This document shows, piece after piece, positions 7,705-16,366 of a stretch of 64,000 nt of DNA. The stretch comes from Acidobacteriota bacterium. Lineage in GTDB: Bacteria > Acidobacteriota > Blastocatellia > Pyrinomonadales > Pyrinomonadaceae. The notes under the pieces were generated by a model, which was not told where the DNA came from, did not search any database, and saw nothing but the letters and a program-made list of their open reading frames with translations. The stretch is from positions 930,001 through 994,000 of the forward strand of contig QQUY01000001.1 in NCBI GenBank assembly GCA_003385635.1, given 5' to 3'. Made by a program: the position numbers and the translations under genes. Every line of letters begins with the position of its first letter. The first letter of the stretch is position 1.

Positions 7705-10185
7705 CTAAAGGAGATTTACGGGATCGATCTCGACCGTGACCAAACGCAAGTCACAGCCGTTTTTCGAAGCGATCTCGAGCGCGCGTTCAACCGTCTCTCT
7801 CAAACGTTTTTTCGAAGGAGACCGGGCAAGGAGCTGCAGCCTGTATTCGCCTTTCAATCTTCCCAAAGCCGCCGGCGCCGGGCCGAGTGCAGAGCAAATC
7901 CTTTCGGGATCTGCTTTCGGAAATGCTGCGCGCACGATCCCTGCGTGTTTCGCCGCCGTCTGGATCTCGGCGTGCTTTACGAGGATCGAGGCGACTGCCG
8001 TGAATGGAGGATAACCGAGGCGCCTTCGGTACTTTAGCTCGTGTTGGAAGAAGGCTTCGTAGTCCTGTTCCCTAGCATACTTGATCGCGTAGTGGTCGGG
8101 ATAAAACGTCTGGATCAGCACCCGTCCCGGGCGGTCGCCGCGACCCGCACGGCCCGCGACTTGTGTCAGAAGCTGAAAGGTCCGCTCAGCAGATCTGAAA
8201 TCGGGCAGCGCAAGTCCTGTATCTACAGAAACGACGCCGACAAGCGTAACATTCGGAAAATCGTGCCCCTTGGCAAGCATCTGCGTTCCGGTCAGCATAT
8301 CGATCTTGCCATCCGAAAAGTCCTTTAGTAGTTTCTCAAGTTGTTTTCGCTTGCGCGTAGTATCGCGGTCAAGCCTGGCTATCTTGAGATCAGGGAACTC
8401 TTTCCGAAGAACCTTTTCAAGCTGCTCGGTCCCTTCCTTTAGAAAGTATAGGAACTGGCTTTCGCATTTGGGACAAGCGGTCGGCGTGCGGATCCTGTAA
8501 TTGCAGTAGTGGCAGACTAACTTGTCGATGCCTTGGTGATAGGTGAGCGAAATGTCACAGTTGATGCACCTGATCGTCTCGCCGCACGAACGGCATAGCA
8601 CGAACTGAGAAAAACCGCGGCGATTCAGAAGGATCATCGACTGTTCGCCTCTTGCGTGTACTTCGCTGATCGCTTCCTTCAGTTCCTTTGAAAGCACAGG
8701 AACCTCGCCCGCTTCCTTTATAGACTCCCGAAGGTCGATGACTTCGGCCCTGGCCAGAGGCCTGTCATTTATTCGGCCCGGAAGCGAAAGAAGTTCGTAC
8801 TTGCCCGCGTTGGCATTGAAGAACGATTCGAGCGCCGGAGTGGCGGTGCCGAGAACGGCCACCGCGCCCGCAGACCTCGCACGAACGAGCGCGACGTCAC
8901 GGGCGTGGTAAAAGGGCATCTCGTGCTGCCTGTACGATGAATCGTGCTCTTCATCCACCACTATCAGCCCAAGGTCCTTGAGCGGAGCGAACACGGCAGA
9001 CCGCGTGCCGATCGCCACCCTTGCCTCGCCTTCCCGGATCCTGCGCCATTCGTCGAATCTCTCGCCTTTGGAAAGCGAGGAGTGGAGGATCGCGACGTCC
9101 CCACCGAAAACCGACCGGAGCCTCTGTGAGAAGACGGGCGTCAATGCGATCTCGGGCACAAGCATCAGCGCGGATTTTCCGGCAGCCAGGGCTTTCCTGA
9201 CTGCCCGAATGTAGACCTCGGTCTTTCCGCTTCCGGTTACCCCGTGCAGAAGGAATGCCTTGAATTCATTCTTTTCTATCGCCTCCGTGATCCGACCGAG
9301 GGTCGATTCCTGAGCGTTCGTAAGGACAAAGTCTTCGAGAGGAAACGCTTGACCATCTGCCAGAGGGTCGCGCTTCAACTCCTTCTCGAAGATCTCGAGC
9401 AGGCCGGCTTTCTGGAGAGTCTTGACCGGCGAAGCACTTACCGATGCATTGCGCAGAAGATCTTGAAACGAGGCTTCACCGCCGAGATTTTTCAGCGCGA
9501 CGATCACTTTTTCCTGAGCACGGCTTAGATCGGTTTCCGGGCCTGCTGCTTTCAGGCGGACTGCGCGGACCGTTTTCGGTTTGAGTTCCGGGTTTTTCCT
9601 CCGGTGCGTCTTCTCAGCAAGCTTCTTCTGGATCAACTTTGATATCGCGCGGGCTGTTGTTCTCGATCCGTATGATCCCTTAAGGTCGTTCACGGGGGTT
9701 TCGCCATTTCGAATCAGGTGCGCGAGAACCTGAGACTCGATCGAATCCACTTTTCCGCTCTCTTCGGGATGCGACCGCCCTCTTGGAGTGGCTGAAACAT
9801 AGACGGCAAGCGAACCCGACAGGCCGGCAGGCAGAGAAGCCTTCAATAATTCACCCCACGACCCCGAGTAGTACTCAGCAGTCCATTTCGTCAATTGAAG
9901 GATCTCTTCCGTTACCAGAGGCCTTTCGTCAGGAACTTCGAGCAGCTTTCGAAGTCGGAAACCCTTACTTGCGATCTCCTTATCGAGCTCGTTAGATAGA
10001 TCGACGACATATCCAGTCATTCTGCGCTTGCCGAACGGGACAAGGACTCGCGCACCGGTCTCGATCGTGCCCTTCATAGCTTCCGGGATCACGTAGTGAA
10101 ACGTATGACGGACCGGAATGGGCAGGGCCACTTCGGCGAACCTGGCATCTTTCGTTGATGTTTTTAGCGCTGCTGCGGAATCCAT
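7705..10185 (-). CDS. priA: Primosomal protein N' (replication restart helicase PriA)
   Basis: An 826-residue superfamily-2 helicase that recognises stalled forks and reloads the replisome. It shows an N-terminal 3'-DNA-binding domain (VALPIPVRHTFHYVIPE), a winged-helix part, Walker A GVTGSGKTE, a DEEHD box, and the two zinc sites formed by CRSC, CINC, CHYC and CPKC between the helicase lobes, then GTQMLAKGHDFPNV and QVAGRAGRGDRPG motifs. All expected features of an intact PriA are visible. The ATG at 10185 is chosen because it begins just before the conserved domain. It is probably cotranscribed with lpxD. Confidence 0.96.
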   Translation of the reverse strand: MDSAAALKTSTKDARFAEVALPIPVRHTFHYVIPEAMKGTIETGARVLVPFGKRRMTGYVVDLSNELDKEIASKGFRLRKLLEVPDERPLVTEEILQLTKWTAEYYSGSWGELLKASLPAGLSGSLAVYVSATPRGRSHPEESGKVDSIESQVLAHLIRNGETPVNDLKGSYGSRTTARAISKLIQKKLAEKTHRRKNPELKPKTVRAVRLKAAGPETDLSRAQEKVIVALKNLGGEASFQDLLRNASVSASPVKTLQKAGLLEIFEKELKRDPLADGQAFPLEDFVLTNAQESTLGRITEAIEKNEFKAFLLHGVTGSGKTEVYIRAVRKALAAGKSALMLVPEIALTPVFSQRLRSVFGGDVAILHSSLSKGERFDEWRRIREGEARVAIGTRSAVFAPLKDLGLIVVDEEHDSSYRQHEMPFYHARDVALVRARSAGAVAVLGTATPALESFFNANAGKYELLSLPGRINDRPLARAEVIDLRESIKEAGEVPVLSKELKEAISEVHARGEQSMILLNRRGFSQFVLCRSCGETIRCINCDISLTYHQGIDKLVCHYCNYRIRTPTACPKCESQFLYFLKEGTEQLEKVLRKEFPDLKIARLDRDTTRKRKQLEKLLKDFSDGKIDMLTGTQMLAKGHDFPNVTLVGVVSVDTGLALPDFRSAERTFQLLTQVAGRAGRGDRPGRVLIQTFYPDHYAIKYAREQDYEAFFQHELKYRRRLGYPPFTAVASILVKHAEIQTAAKHAGIVRAAFPKADPERICSALGPAPAALGRLKGEYRLQLLARSPSKKRLRETVERALEIASKNGCDLRLVTVEIDPVNLL

Positions 10186-10286
10186 TTCGGAGTGTAGAAC
10201 GGGGCACGAGCGTTCCGGGAAAGTATTTCAAAATGATACTCTATTGAGGCAATTTTCTAGAATCGCTGCGGTGCAACGGGAAGGCT

Positions 10287-10802
10287 ATGGATTCATTTAT
10301 CAGTGGGCAGCGGGGTAATCCCGGAATCAGCAAGATCCTTGTGGCGGGTATCCTGGTCGGAGCCCTCGTCATTGCGGGACTCATTTGGTTCGTCTTTAGC
10401 CTGCCGACCCCTAAAGAGCAGAAGGCCGAGCTTCTTGTTGGAGCGATCGTCGAGGGTTCGCCTGAGTTCGAGGAGTATACCAAGAACATCATTATCACCA
10501 ATGACGTGAGAAGAATGCAGGAAGCGAGAACAGGTCTTGGCGACGTTGTGATGAAACTGAGCGCGAGGATCAAGAACCGCGGGAAGAAGACGCTGTCAGG
10601 TCTGGAAGTGAGCGTCGGGATGGTGGATACCGAGAACGAGCTGATCAAGGACAAACGGGTCCTCTTTGTTCCGAAGCATCATCCGGAGCTAGGGCCCGGT
10701 GAAGAGATCGACGTCTCGGTAAGTATTGCAGGGTTTCGAAGAGGAGACGACCGCGCGAATGCTCGCTGGAAAGTGACCGCGATCAAGTTTGCGGACGATT
10801 AG
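10287..10802 (+). CDS. Membrane-anchored protein of unknown function
   Basis: A 171-residue protein with a short cytoplasmic N-terminus, one membrane segment (about residues 17-40) and an extracytoplasmic domain with alternating beta-like sequence. The latter resembles small Ig-like or FxLYD-type domains: conserved-looking stretches are VVMKLSARIKNRGKKTLSGLEVSVGM and a Pro-Gly-Glu turn before DVSVSI, split here around residues 90-150. The start follows GGGAAGG. It is divergent from priA and convergent with the ABC ATPase gene. I do not recognise a named family, and no function is proposed. Confidence 0.75.
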   Translation: MDSFISGQRGNPGISKILVAGILVGALVIAGLIWFVFSLPTPKEQKAELLVGAIVEGSPEFEEYTKNIIITNDVRRMQEARTGLGDVVMKLSARIKNRGKKTLSGLEVSVGMVDTENELIKDKRVLFVPKHHPELGPGEEIDVSVSIAGFRRGDDRANARWKVTAIKFADD

Positions 10803-10860
10803 TTTCGAATTCCAGGTTCCAAGATCCAGGTTCCGAGTCAATTGTTAAGAGCTGCGCTTG

Positions 10861-10992
10861 CAGTCCGCCTCCTACCCAGGTTCAGATTCCGGGGTCGTCC
10901 TCCGGCCCACCTTCAGGTTCCAGATTTGATGTTTCGAAGCGGGCGAACAAAATTGTTTCGGCATAAAGAAAACCCACCCGTAAACGGGTGGG
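10861..10992 (-). repeat. Dispersed repeat copy R2 (inverted relative to R1)
   Basis: Read on the minus strand the block starts CCCACCCG-ttta-CGGGTGGG-TTTTCTTTATGCCG and then follows R1 for about 130 bases with substitutions (for example AAACAATTTTGTTCGCCCGC). The flank at 10804-10850 holds short CCAGGTTCC/AAGATCCAGGTTCC units. It again fills a gap between convergent genes (the protein at 10287-10802 and the ABC ATPase), so the element probably serves as a bidirectional or minus-strand terminator. Confidence 0.75.
10965..10992 (-). terminator. Rho-independent terminator within R2
   Basis: An 8-bp stem CCCACCCG/CGGGTGGG with a 4-base loop, followed on the minus strand by TTTTCTTT. It lies about 60 bases below the end of the ABC ATPase gene. 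Confidence 0.65.
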
Positions 10993-11050
10993 CTAAACAA
11001 TTTAAGGATAACGACTTACGGATAGCGATTCACTATTCACGACGAACGAA

Positions 11051-11995
11051 TCACGAATCAGTGGTTTCCTTCACAAACAATTCCTCAAGAGACTGCCTCA
11101 CCGGCTGGACCGAGACGACATTGCCGCCCGCTTTTTTTATCTCCGTAAGCACGGTACCTATGTTCTCGTCGCCAAACACCTGAATGCTTGCCCCTGAAGG
11201 CTTTTCGGTTACGACCGCGCCGCTGATCGCCTCCGGTATGGATATCAGTTCAGCAGCCTTTACCCCGTTCGCGCTGATCTCAAACGCGCGGTCGCCGTCT
11301 TCGGAAGCCAGCAATTCCTCGAGTCGTCCGGTTGCGACGAGCGTTCCTGATCTAAGTATCGCGACATTGTCGCAAAGCGCTTCGATGTCTGAAAGAATGT
11401 GCGAGGACATAAAAACGGTCTTTCCGGCCTGGCGAAGTCCTGCGATCAGCTCTCGTATCTCCCGCCTTCCGACAGGGTCGAGTCCGCTCATCGGTTCGTC
11501 AAGCACCACAAGTTCCGGATCGTTCACGAGGCTCTGTGCAATGCCTACTCTTTGGAGCATCCCCTTCGAGAACTTTCTAAGCTGTTTGGTCCAGTCCTTT
11601 TCCTCGAGTCCGACCCTTGCAAGCAGGTCTTCGGAGACCTTTTTCCGCTTTGAAGCCTCGAGACCGAACAACTGGCCGAAATAGTCCATCAATTCGGTCG
11701 CTTTCAGATAGTCGTAAAAGTAAGGGTTTTCGGGACAGTAGCCGATCCGCGAATGAACTTCCACATCTGAGATGTCTTTACCGAGTATCTTGGCTGTGCC
11801 TCCTGACGGGAATATGAGACCCATCAGGATCTTGATCGTAGTCGTTTTGCCGGCGCCGTTGCCGCCGAGAAATCCGTAGATCTGCCCTGGCGCCACATCG
11901 AGGTCAAGGCCGTCGAGGGCGCGGATCTTCTTCTTTTTCCAGAATCCTTTTTCGTAGTCTTTTGAAAGACCGCGAATCTCAATCACGTTTTTCAT
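11051..11995 (-). CDS. ABC transporter ATP-binding protein (ABC-2 type exporter)
   Basis: A 314-residue ATPase subunit with Walker A GGNGAGKTTT, signature FSKGMLQRVGIAQSLV, Walker B ELVVLDEPMSGLDP and the H-loop region MSSHIL. The about 90-residue C-terminal extension ending in SLEELFVKETT is typical of DrrA/CcmA/NatA-like ATPases that pair with ABC-2 permeases. The matching permease is encoded at 14664-15437 in the same direction, with two membrane or TPR genes between. Substrate is not predictable. Only 3 bases separate it from the upstream gene, so the cluster is an operon. Confidence 0.93.
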   Translation of the reverse strand: MKNVIEIRGLSKDYEKGFWKKKKIRALDGLDLDVAPGQIYGFLGGNGAGKTTTIKILMGLIFPSGGTAKILGKDISDVEVHSRIGYCPENPYFYDYLKATELMDYFGQLFGLEASKRKKVSEDLLARVGLEEKDWTKQLRKFSKGMLQRVGIAQSLVNDPELVVLDEPMSGLDPVGRREIRELIAGLRQAGKTVFMSSHILSDIEALCDNVAILRSGTLVATGRLEELLASEDGDRAFEISANGVKAAELISIPEAISGAVVTEKPSGASIQVFGDENIGTVLTEIKKAGGNVVSVQPVRQSLEELFVKETTDS

Positions 11996-11998
11996 AGA

Positions 11999-13714
11999 TT
12001 AGTTTGAAATTTGCGGACGCCCTTCTGTACCTTCGTCTTCTTTCCGGAATGTCCTTCGAGCGAGTGAAATTACAAGTACGAACGCGATCAGCGAAAAGGC
12101 GGATGCAGATACAATAGCTGCGGTCCTCACCTCATTCGGCTCGCGGAAGCGGAGAGTGATCGATTTTGCGTCTTGCGGAACTGTAACGCGGATCAGGCCC
12201 GAATCGGTATTTTCTACGCTTATCCGCTCTTCATCGGCATACGCCCTCCAGTGCGGGTAGTACAAGATCGAGAACACCGCTTCGGTCTCAGGACCCGGCC
12301 AAACGCCGATCTGTTTTTCAAGTGTGTCCCACCGCCTTACGCGGAAAGATCGATTCTTCAAAGTGACTTCCGATCCTGTCTCTTTGTAAAAGCCTTCCTC
12401 CGCCCAGACCGTCCACCAGCAATCCCTGCTGGGTGCCGTGTGCATCGCCTCCACCTTTTCGTTCGAGAATTCCGCAGCAGGAATGAACACTGATTGCTTT
12501 GTGACAAACACCGAGATCAGCGCGTATATCAGCACTCCTGCAGTAAGTACGAGAGGCAGGACGACGCCGGCCTCCTTTTCCTTCATAAGCTCACCCGCCC
12601 GAGCTATTCCGTAAGCCGCAAATACGGCGGCCGTAACGGATACCACCCCCATCCAGCGCCACGGGAACTGGATCTTTTGCAGAAACGCGACATAGTCCCA
12701 CAATGGCGTACTCAGGACAGAGGAAAAGAAAGCGGCAAAGATCATCGTCACAAAACTCGCGACGACCAAAGTGCCGGCTTCTCTACGTTGTCTGAATAGC
12801 AGGATCGAAGAAGGCACTGCGATCAGGAGCGTCGCGAGAAGCATCAGGTCGCCCAGCCATATCGCCTGCACATCTTCGGCAATGCTCGTGAATGTGGACG
12901 GATTCAGAAGGAAGTTGTTTGTGTAGCTGTAGATGTCGGAAAAGTACTCCTGACGTGCGTGCCTTATCCATTCAAGTTCGGTCACCAGCTTGATCCAGTA
13001 GAATGAGGTTGCGGAGATCCCGGCGATCACTCCACCTGCGAGCGCAAGTCCGCTGCGAATCCAGTTCCGCGATCTGTAGAGAACGACGACCCCGTATACG
13101 GCAAATGCCAACGAACAAAAGATCAGGGAAGGCAGGTGTGTCAGGACCAGAAGTCCGTAGCTGAGTCCCAGTCCCGCGGCTGCGCTGAACGAGGGCCGCG
13201 CGGCGGTCCGGTGAACAAAGAGGAAACAGAATGGTATAACCGCGCTTGCTGCAAATTCAGCAAACAGAAAGTTGTTGTAAATCTGATTGAGGTGATACGG
13301 CGCAAGGATAAAAAGTACTGCAGCGAGGGTAGGCGCAATTCCCGTCAGCTCTTCTCTGGCCCATAAGTAGACCCCTATACCCCCTGCGAAATAGGCAAGA
13401 AAGAATACCAAAATGCTGGCCGCATACCATCCTCCGGTCGCTTTAAATGCAATGGCCAGCGCGTAGTATGCAAGTGGCGGATAGAATCGAAGCCCGTAGT
13501 CGCCGACACCACTATTCGCAGCCGGAGATAAAGAGGGATAGAACTCACCGTTGGCAAGTGCCTCATTCACGGTCGCGGCAAATTGATAGTGCTGCGTCAG
13601 GTCGTTGCCGTAGGGAATGCCGCTGAATGCCACTGTCGCGACGGCCAGAACGGCGGCACCGGCTATGATAGATAGCCGTATGTAGAGCCCTGATCTGGCA
13701 TTCCTTTTGGTCAT
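11999..13714 (-). CDS. Polytopic membrane protein (PTPS-related / GT-C-like)
   Basis: A 571-residue integral membrane protein with about ten hydrophobic segments and an early periplasmic loop containing GNDLTQHYQFAATVNEA. This layout, with a conserved acidic residue in the first loop and a C-terminal globular part before the last membrane segment, resembles the 6-pyruvoyl-tetrahydropterin-synthase-related membrane family and GT-C glycosyltransferases that use polyprenyl-linked sugars. That relation is inferred from pattern only. Its start overlaps the end of the TPR gene by 4 bases (ATGA), which implies translational coupling within the ABC operon. Confidence 0.7.
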   Translation of the reverse strand: MTKRNARSGLYIRLSIIAGAAVLAVATVAFSGIPYGNDLTQHYQFAATVNEALANGEFYPSLSPAANSGVGDYGLRFYPPLAYYALAIAFKATGGWYAASILVFFLAYFAGGIGVYLWAREELTGIAPTLAAVLFILAPYHLNQIYNNFLFAEFAASAVIPFCFLFVHRTAARPSFSAAAGLGLSYGLLVLTHLPSLIFCSLAFAVYGVVVLYRSRNWIRSGLALAGGVIAGISATSFYWIKLVTELEWIRHARQEYFSDIYSYTNNFLLNPSTFTSIAEDVQAIWLGDLMLLATLLIAVPSSILLFRQRREAGTLVVASFVTMIFAAFFSSVLSTPLWDYVAFLQKIQFPWRWMGVVSVTAAVFAAYGIARAGELMKEKEAGVVLPLVLTAGVLIYALISVFVTKQSVFIPAAEFSNEKVEAMHTAPSRDCWWTVWAEEGFYKETGSEVTLKNRSFRVRRWDTLEKQIGVWPGPETEAVFSILYYPHWRAYADEERISVENTDSGLIRVTVPQDAKSITLRFREPNEVRTAAIVSASAFSLIAFVLVISLARRTFRKEDEGTEGRPQISN

Positions 13715-14652
13715 CTCAGAGGGATCCTGGTGCTTTCGCGATCGAGTCCAAGATCGCAGTTTCCGTCTTTGTCGGTAAGGAGATAGGGAGCGTCGCTCGG
13801 ATCTACGAGCGCGCCATTCTCATTCGCCCGGAGTTCCCGGCCGCTTGGAAGAGTCGTATCCACCAGCAATGGGATGACATCGCTCCATCTTGAAGGACAT
13901 CGGCCGTTCGCCTTCCTGAACTCAGTGAGAGCCTTCCGTATCGCGTCCCGCTCTTCGAAGAAATCCACCTGAAGTAGGCGAAGCCGGGCGTTCTCCTTTG
14001 TTTGAGAATCTTCCGCCTGATCATACACCTGCCGGTAGATGGCCCGAGCTGTGTCGAGACTTCCGGCATCTCCCCGCATACGCGCCGCCATAAGTGTCAT
14101 GAACGGCGCCGCATCCTCGATCGCTGCGCCCTTTTCGTACGTGTCGGCGGCCTCTTCGAATCGTTCAAGCTGCCAGTATATGAATCCCAGGTAGTGATAA
14201 AGGCGCCACTCTTTCGGATTGTTCTCGATCCCTTTCTTTACGATCGCGATCGCCTCTTCATCATCGATCGCCGGCAACACCATCGCGCCGTAGTTATAGA
14301 GAGCCATGAACTTAGGGTCGAGGGTTGACGCATTGTCCAGCATCGGGTAGAGAAGCCTTGGATTAAGATCGCTCAGGTCATCCAGACGTATGGTCTTGTC
14401 ACTGTTGTCGATGAATTTTTTCCCTATGTACTGTAGGGAGCGCATCCAGTACCAGTCGGCGATCAGGCCCTCGAATCCGAGGGCATACCCTTTGAGTCGT
14501 GCGCCCTGTAGCGAAAGATCTTCGTCCTCGTATCCAGCCGGAAGCTGGGGCTTTGCGGTCACAAGGCGGTCGCTGAGCGCGTAGACCGATACAAAGCCGG
14601 CGATTAGAATCGCCCCTAGTAAAAGGAATTCGTGTGTGCGTTCGAGCTTCAT
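13711..14652 (-). CDS. Membrane-anchored TPR protein
   Basis: A 313-residue protein with an N-terminal membrane anchor (about residues 9-27) and an extracytoplasmic domain containing tetratricopeptide-like helices (for example LYHYLGFIYWQLERFEEAAD near residues 150-170). The motif GFEGLIADWYWMRSLQYIG after the anchor is distinctive and recurs in TPR proteins of Acidobacteria next to ABC transporters; I recall this only as a general pattern. It sits between permease and membrane-protein genes, 11 bases below the former and overlapping the latter. It may scaffold the transporter complex. Function is unproven. Confidence 0.75.
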   Translation of the reverse strand: MKLERTHEFLLLGAILIAGFVSVYALSDRLVTAKPQLPAGYEDEDLSLQGARLKGYALGFEGLIADWYWMRSLQYIGKKFIDNSDKTIRLDDLSDLNPRLLYPMLDNASTLDPKFMALYNYGAMVLPAIDDEEAIAIVKKGIENNPKEWRLYHYLGFIYWQLERFEEAADTYEKGAAIEDAAPFMTLMAARMRGDAGSLDTARAIYRQVYDQAEDSQTKENARLRLLQVDFFEERDAIRKALTEFRKANGRCPSRWSDVIPLLVDTTLPSGRELRANENGALVDPSDAPYLLTDKDGNCDLGLDRESTRIPLR

Positions 14653-14663
14653 CGCTTCAAACT

Positions 14664-15437
14664 TTACTTGAGGTTGCGCCGACGGAAGATGACGATCGTA
14701 ATCGCCAGGAGGATCGTGTTGAATATCAGCGTGTAAAGAAATACACCGCCGAGATAGCCGGCGGAAGGTGATTCGCCTCTAGCCGCAAGGGTCACAAATT
14801 CAAAGTGCGAAAGGTTTGGGAAGACGTAATAGATAAATCCGAAGATCCATTGAGCGGCTGCGGAGCCAAGGCCGTCCGCCAGGTCCTTCAGCGAGGCGCT
14901 GAAATGACCGATGATCCAGACAAGGAACGTGAGTAATGCGGAGAGGGCGGGAGTCGAGAAAGATGAGAAAAGTATAGCTACGGCTGTAACGATGGTCAGC
15001 TCCAGAAAGATAAGAGTGACCGTTCCCCAGATCGAGGCCGCAAGCGAGCCAGAACCTACATAGAAAAGCGCGAGCGAGACTCCCGTGCCCATAACGGCGA
15101 CGTTGACGAGCAAAGTCAGGCACAGACCCAGATACTTGCCGACAATGAACTGCCCTCTGCCTACTGGCTTTGAAAAGATCGTGTACAGCGTTTTCTTCTC
15201 GATCTCTTTTGAGACAAGCGACACACCCACGAATATCGAGATGAACACCCCGAACAAAAGCATCGCGCTCAGCCCGATGTTAGTTACGGTTCGGTCTTCG
15301 TTTCCGGCGGTAAGATCTCCGAGAAAGACGGCACAGCCGGTTATCAGGAGTACGAACACGACAAGGTTGTATAGGACCCTGTCGCGGACTGCTTCCCGAA
15401 ATGTATTCCTGGCGATCGCGAGAATGTTGCGAAACAT
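14664..15437 (-). CDS. ABC-2 type transporter permease
   Basis: A 257-residue permease with six predicted membrane segments. The N-terminal cytoplasmic stretch MFRNILAIARNTFREAVRDR and the motif SKEIEKKTLYTIFSKPVGR match the NosY-type ABC-2 permeases. It should pair with the ATPase at 11051-11995. It is the first gene of the minus-strand cluster of four. The ATG is preceded by a CCTCC complement (GGAGG), which supports this start. Confidence 0.9.
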   Translation of the reverse strand: MFRNILAIARNTFREAVRDRVLYNLVVFVLLITGCAVFLGDLTAGNEDRTVTNIGLSAMLLFGVFISIFVGVSLVSKEIEKKTLYTIFSKPVGRGQFIVGKYLGLCLTLLVNVAVMGTGVSLALFYVGSGSLAASIWGTVTLIFLELTIVTAVAILFSSFSTPALSALLTFLVWIIGHFSASLKDLADGLGSAAAQWIFGFIYYVFPNLSHFEFVTLAARGESPSAGYLGGVFLYTLIFNTILLAITIVIFRRRNLK

Positions 15438-15534
15438 AGGAGGCGAATGGGGCTCTGAAGGATTGATCCGCGCGGAAAGGATGGCCGAAAAGCAAAACCG
15501 GCCAACTCAAATATTACAATAAGCGGCCGGGAAA

Positions 15535-15570
15535 GGAAAAAGGCAAAATGGGCCGAAGCCCATTTTGCCT
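15535..15570 (-). terminator. Strong rho-independent terminator after pilA
   Basis: A 13-bp perfect stem (AGGCAAAATGGGC/GCCCATTTTGCCT) with a 4-base loop is followed on the minus strand by TTTTTCCTTT. It lies 36 bases below the pilA stop and insulates pilA from the ABC operon. Confidence 0.9.
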
Positions 15571-15605
15571 TGTGGTCAAAGCTTGTCTCGAGAGACAACC
15601 CGTTA

Positions 15606-16106
15606 TTAGTTGTTAAGCGGTGTAGCGTTGGTAACAGCACGCGTCACAGCGTCGATAGCCGGGAGCGTAGCAGCGTTAGCCGAAGCATAGATCACACCGT
15701 CTTCAGCAACCAGGAAGTTACGTGTTCCGGTTGCGGTAAGACCGCCGGAGGTCGAAGGCTGCGAGATAACGTCGAAGATCGACGGGTTGTTTGCAACACC
15801 GGCTCCGTTATAGGTGTAGAAGTATCCGCTCTTGGCAGAACCAGCAGCCGTAGCACCAGCCAGAGTAGCGTCGATCAGGTTTTGACCCTGAAGAGCTGCC
15901 ATGGAAGCTGCGAACTGTCCCGAACCAGCCGTTGACTGGAACGTAACATTAGCACCGTGCATCGTGCGAAGCGAAGAGATCGAAGATCCTTCGTTAGCAG
16001 AACGGCGAGCTGCGAGGAGGTTAGGAATAGCGATAGCGGCGATAATGCCGATGATCACAACGACGATCAGAAGTTCGATCAGCGAGAAACCTTTTTGATT
16101 CTTCAT
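15606..16106 (-). CDS. pilA: Type IV major pilin-like prepilin
   Basis: A 166-residue type IV prepilin. The short basic leader (MKNQKG) is followed by the prepilin peptidase site G|FSLIELLIVVVIIGIIAA with the invariant Glu at +5 of the mature protein and the long hydrophobic N-terminal helix. The C-terminal part is rich in Ala, Ser, Thr and Gly and has no cysteine pair. A GTG at 16118 would extend the leader by four residues; AGGAG lies only 3 bases before that GTG and 15 before the ATG, so the start is ambiguous. It lies downstream of pilS-pilR with its own sigma-54-like promoter and a strong terminator, as expected for an abundant pilin. Confidence 0.92.
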   Translation of the reverse strand: MKNQKGFSLIELLIVVVIIGIIAAIAIPNLLAARRSANEGSSISSLRTMHGANVTFQSTAGSGQFAASMAALQGQNLIDATLAGATAAGSAKSGYFYTYNGAGVANNPSIFDVISQPSTSGGLTATGTRNFLVAEDGVIYASANAATLPAIDAVTRAVTNATPLNN

Positions 16107-16174
16107 TTTCTTTTTCACAATCTCCTAAAGTTTTGAAGTCTTTTTTCTACCCTTTCTCAGGCAACGCTAATAGA

Positions 16175-16190
16175 TACAACACGTGTGCCA
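16175..16190 (-). promoter_or_regulatory. Sigma-54 (-24/-12) promoter of pilA
   Basis: On the minus strand TGGCAC-acgtg-TTGTA matches the consensus TGGCAC-N5-TTGCA with one change at the -12 GC. The predicted transcription start is about 45-50 bases before the pilA start codon. PilR, encoded next door, is a sigma-54 activator that drives pilA in other bacteria. Confidence 0.7.
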
Positions 16191-16320
16191 ATGATGGAGA
16201 CGGAGTCAGGAAATAAGATAAATGTGGGAAATAAAGAAGTTACTGTCGGGACGGGGTGTCTGAAAATGCGATGGGATCTGTGAAATGGCCCGTTTTTAAC
16301 AGTTTTTGGTGGTGTTTAAG

Positions 16321-16335
16321 TGACAGATTTTGTCA
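16321..16335. promoter_or_regulatory. Palindrome TGACA-N5-TGTCA upstream of pilA (candidate activator site)
   Basis: The sequence TGACAGATTTTGTCA is a 5+5 inverted repeat about 130 bases above the pilA -24 element, a usual distance for an enhancer-type site. The adjoining CTTGTCCGCCTGTC adds further TGTC units, and TGTC motifs occur in known PilR sites. A near copy lies at 39921-39935 by the second prepilin. Binding is inferred. Confidence 0.45.
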
Positions 16336-16366
16336 AAGGGACGGGACTTGTCCGCCTGTCGGGAAG

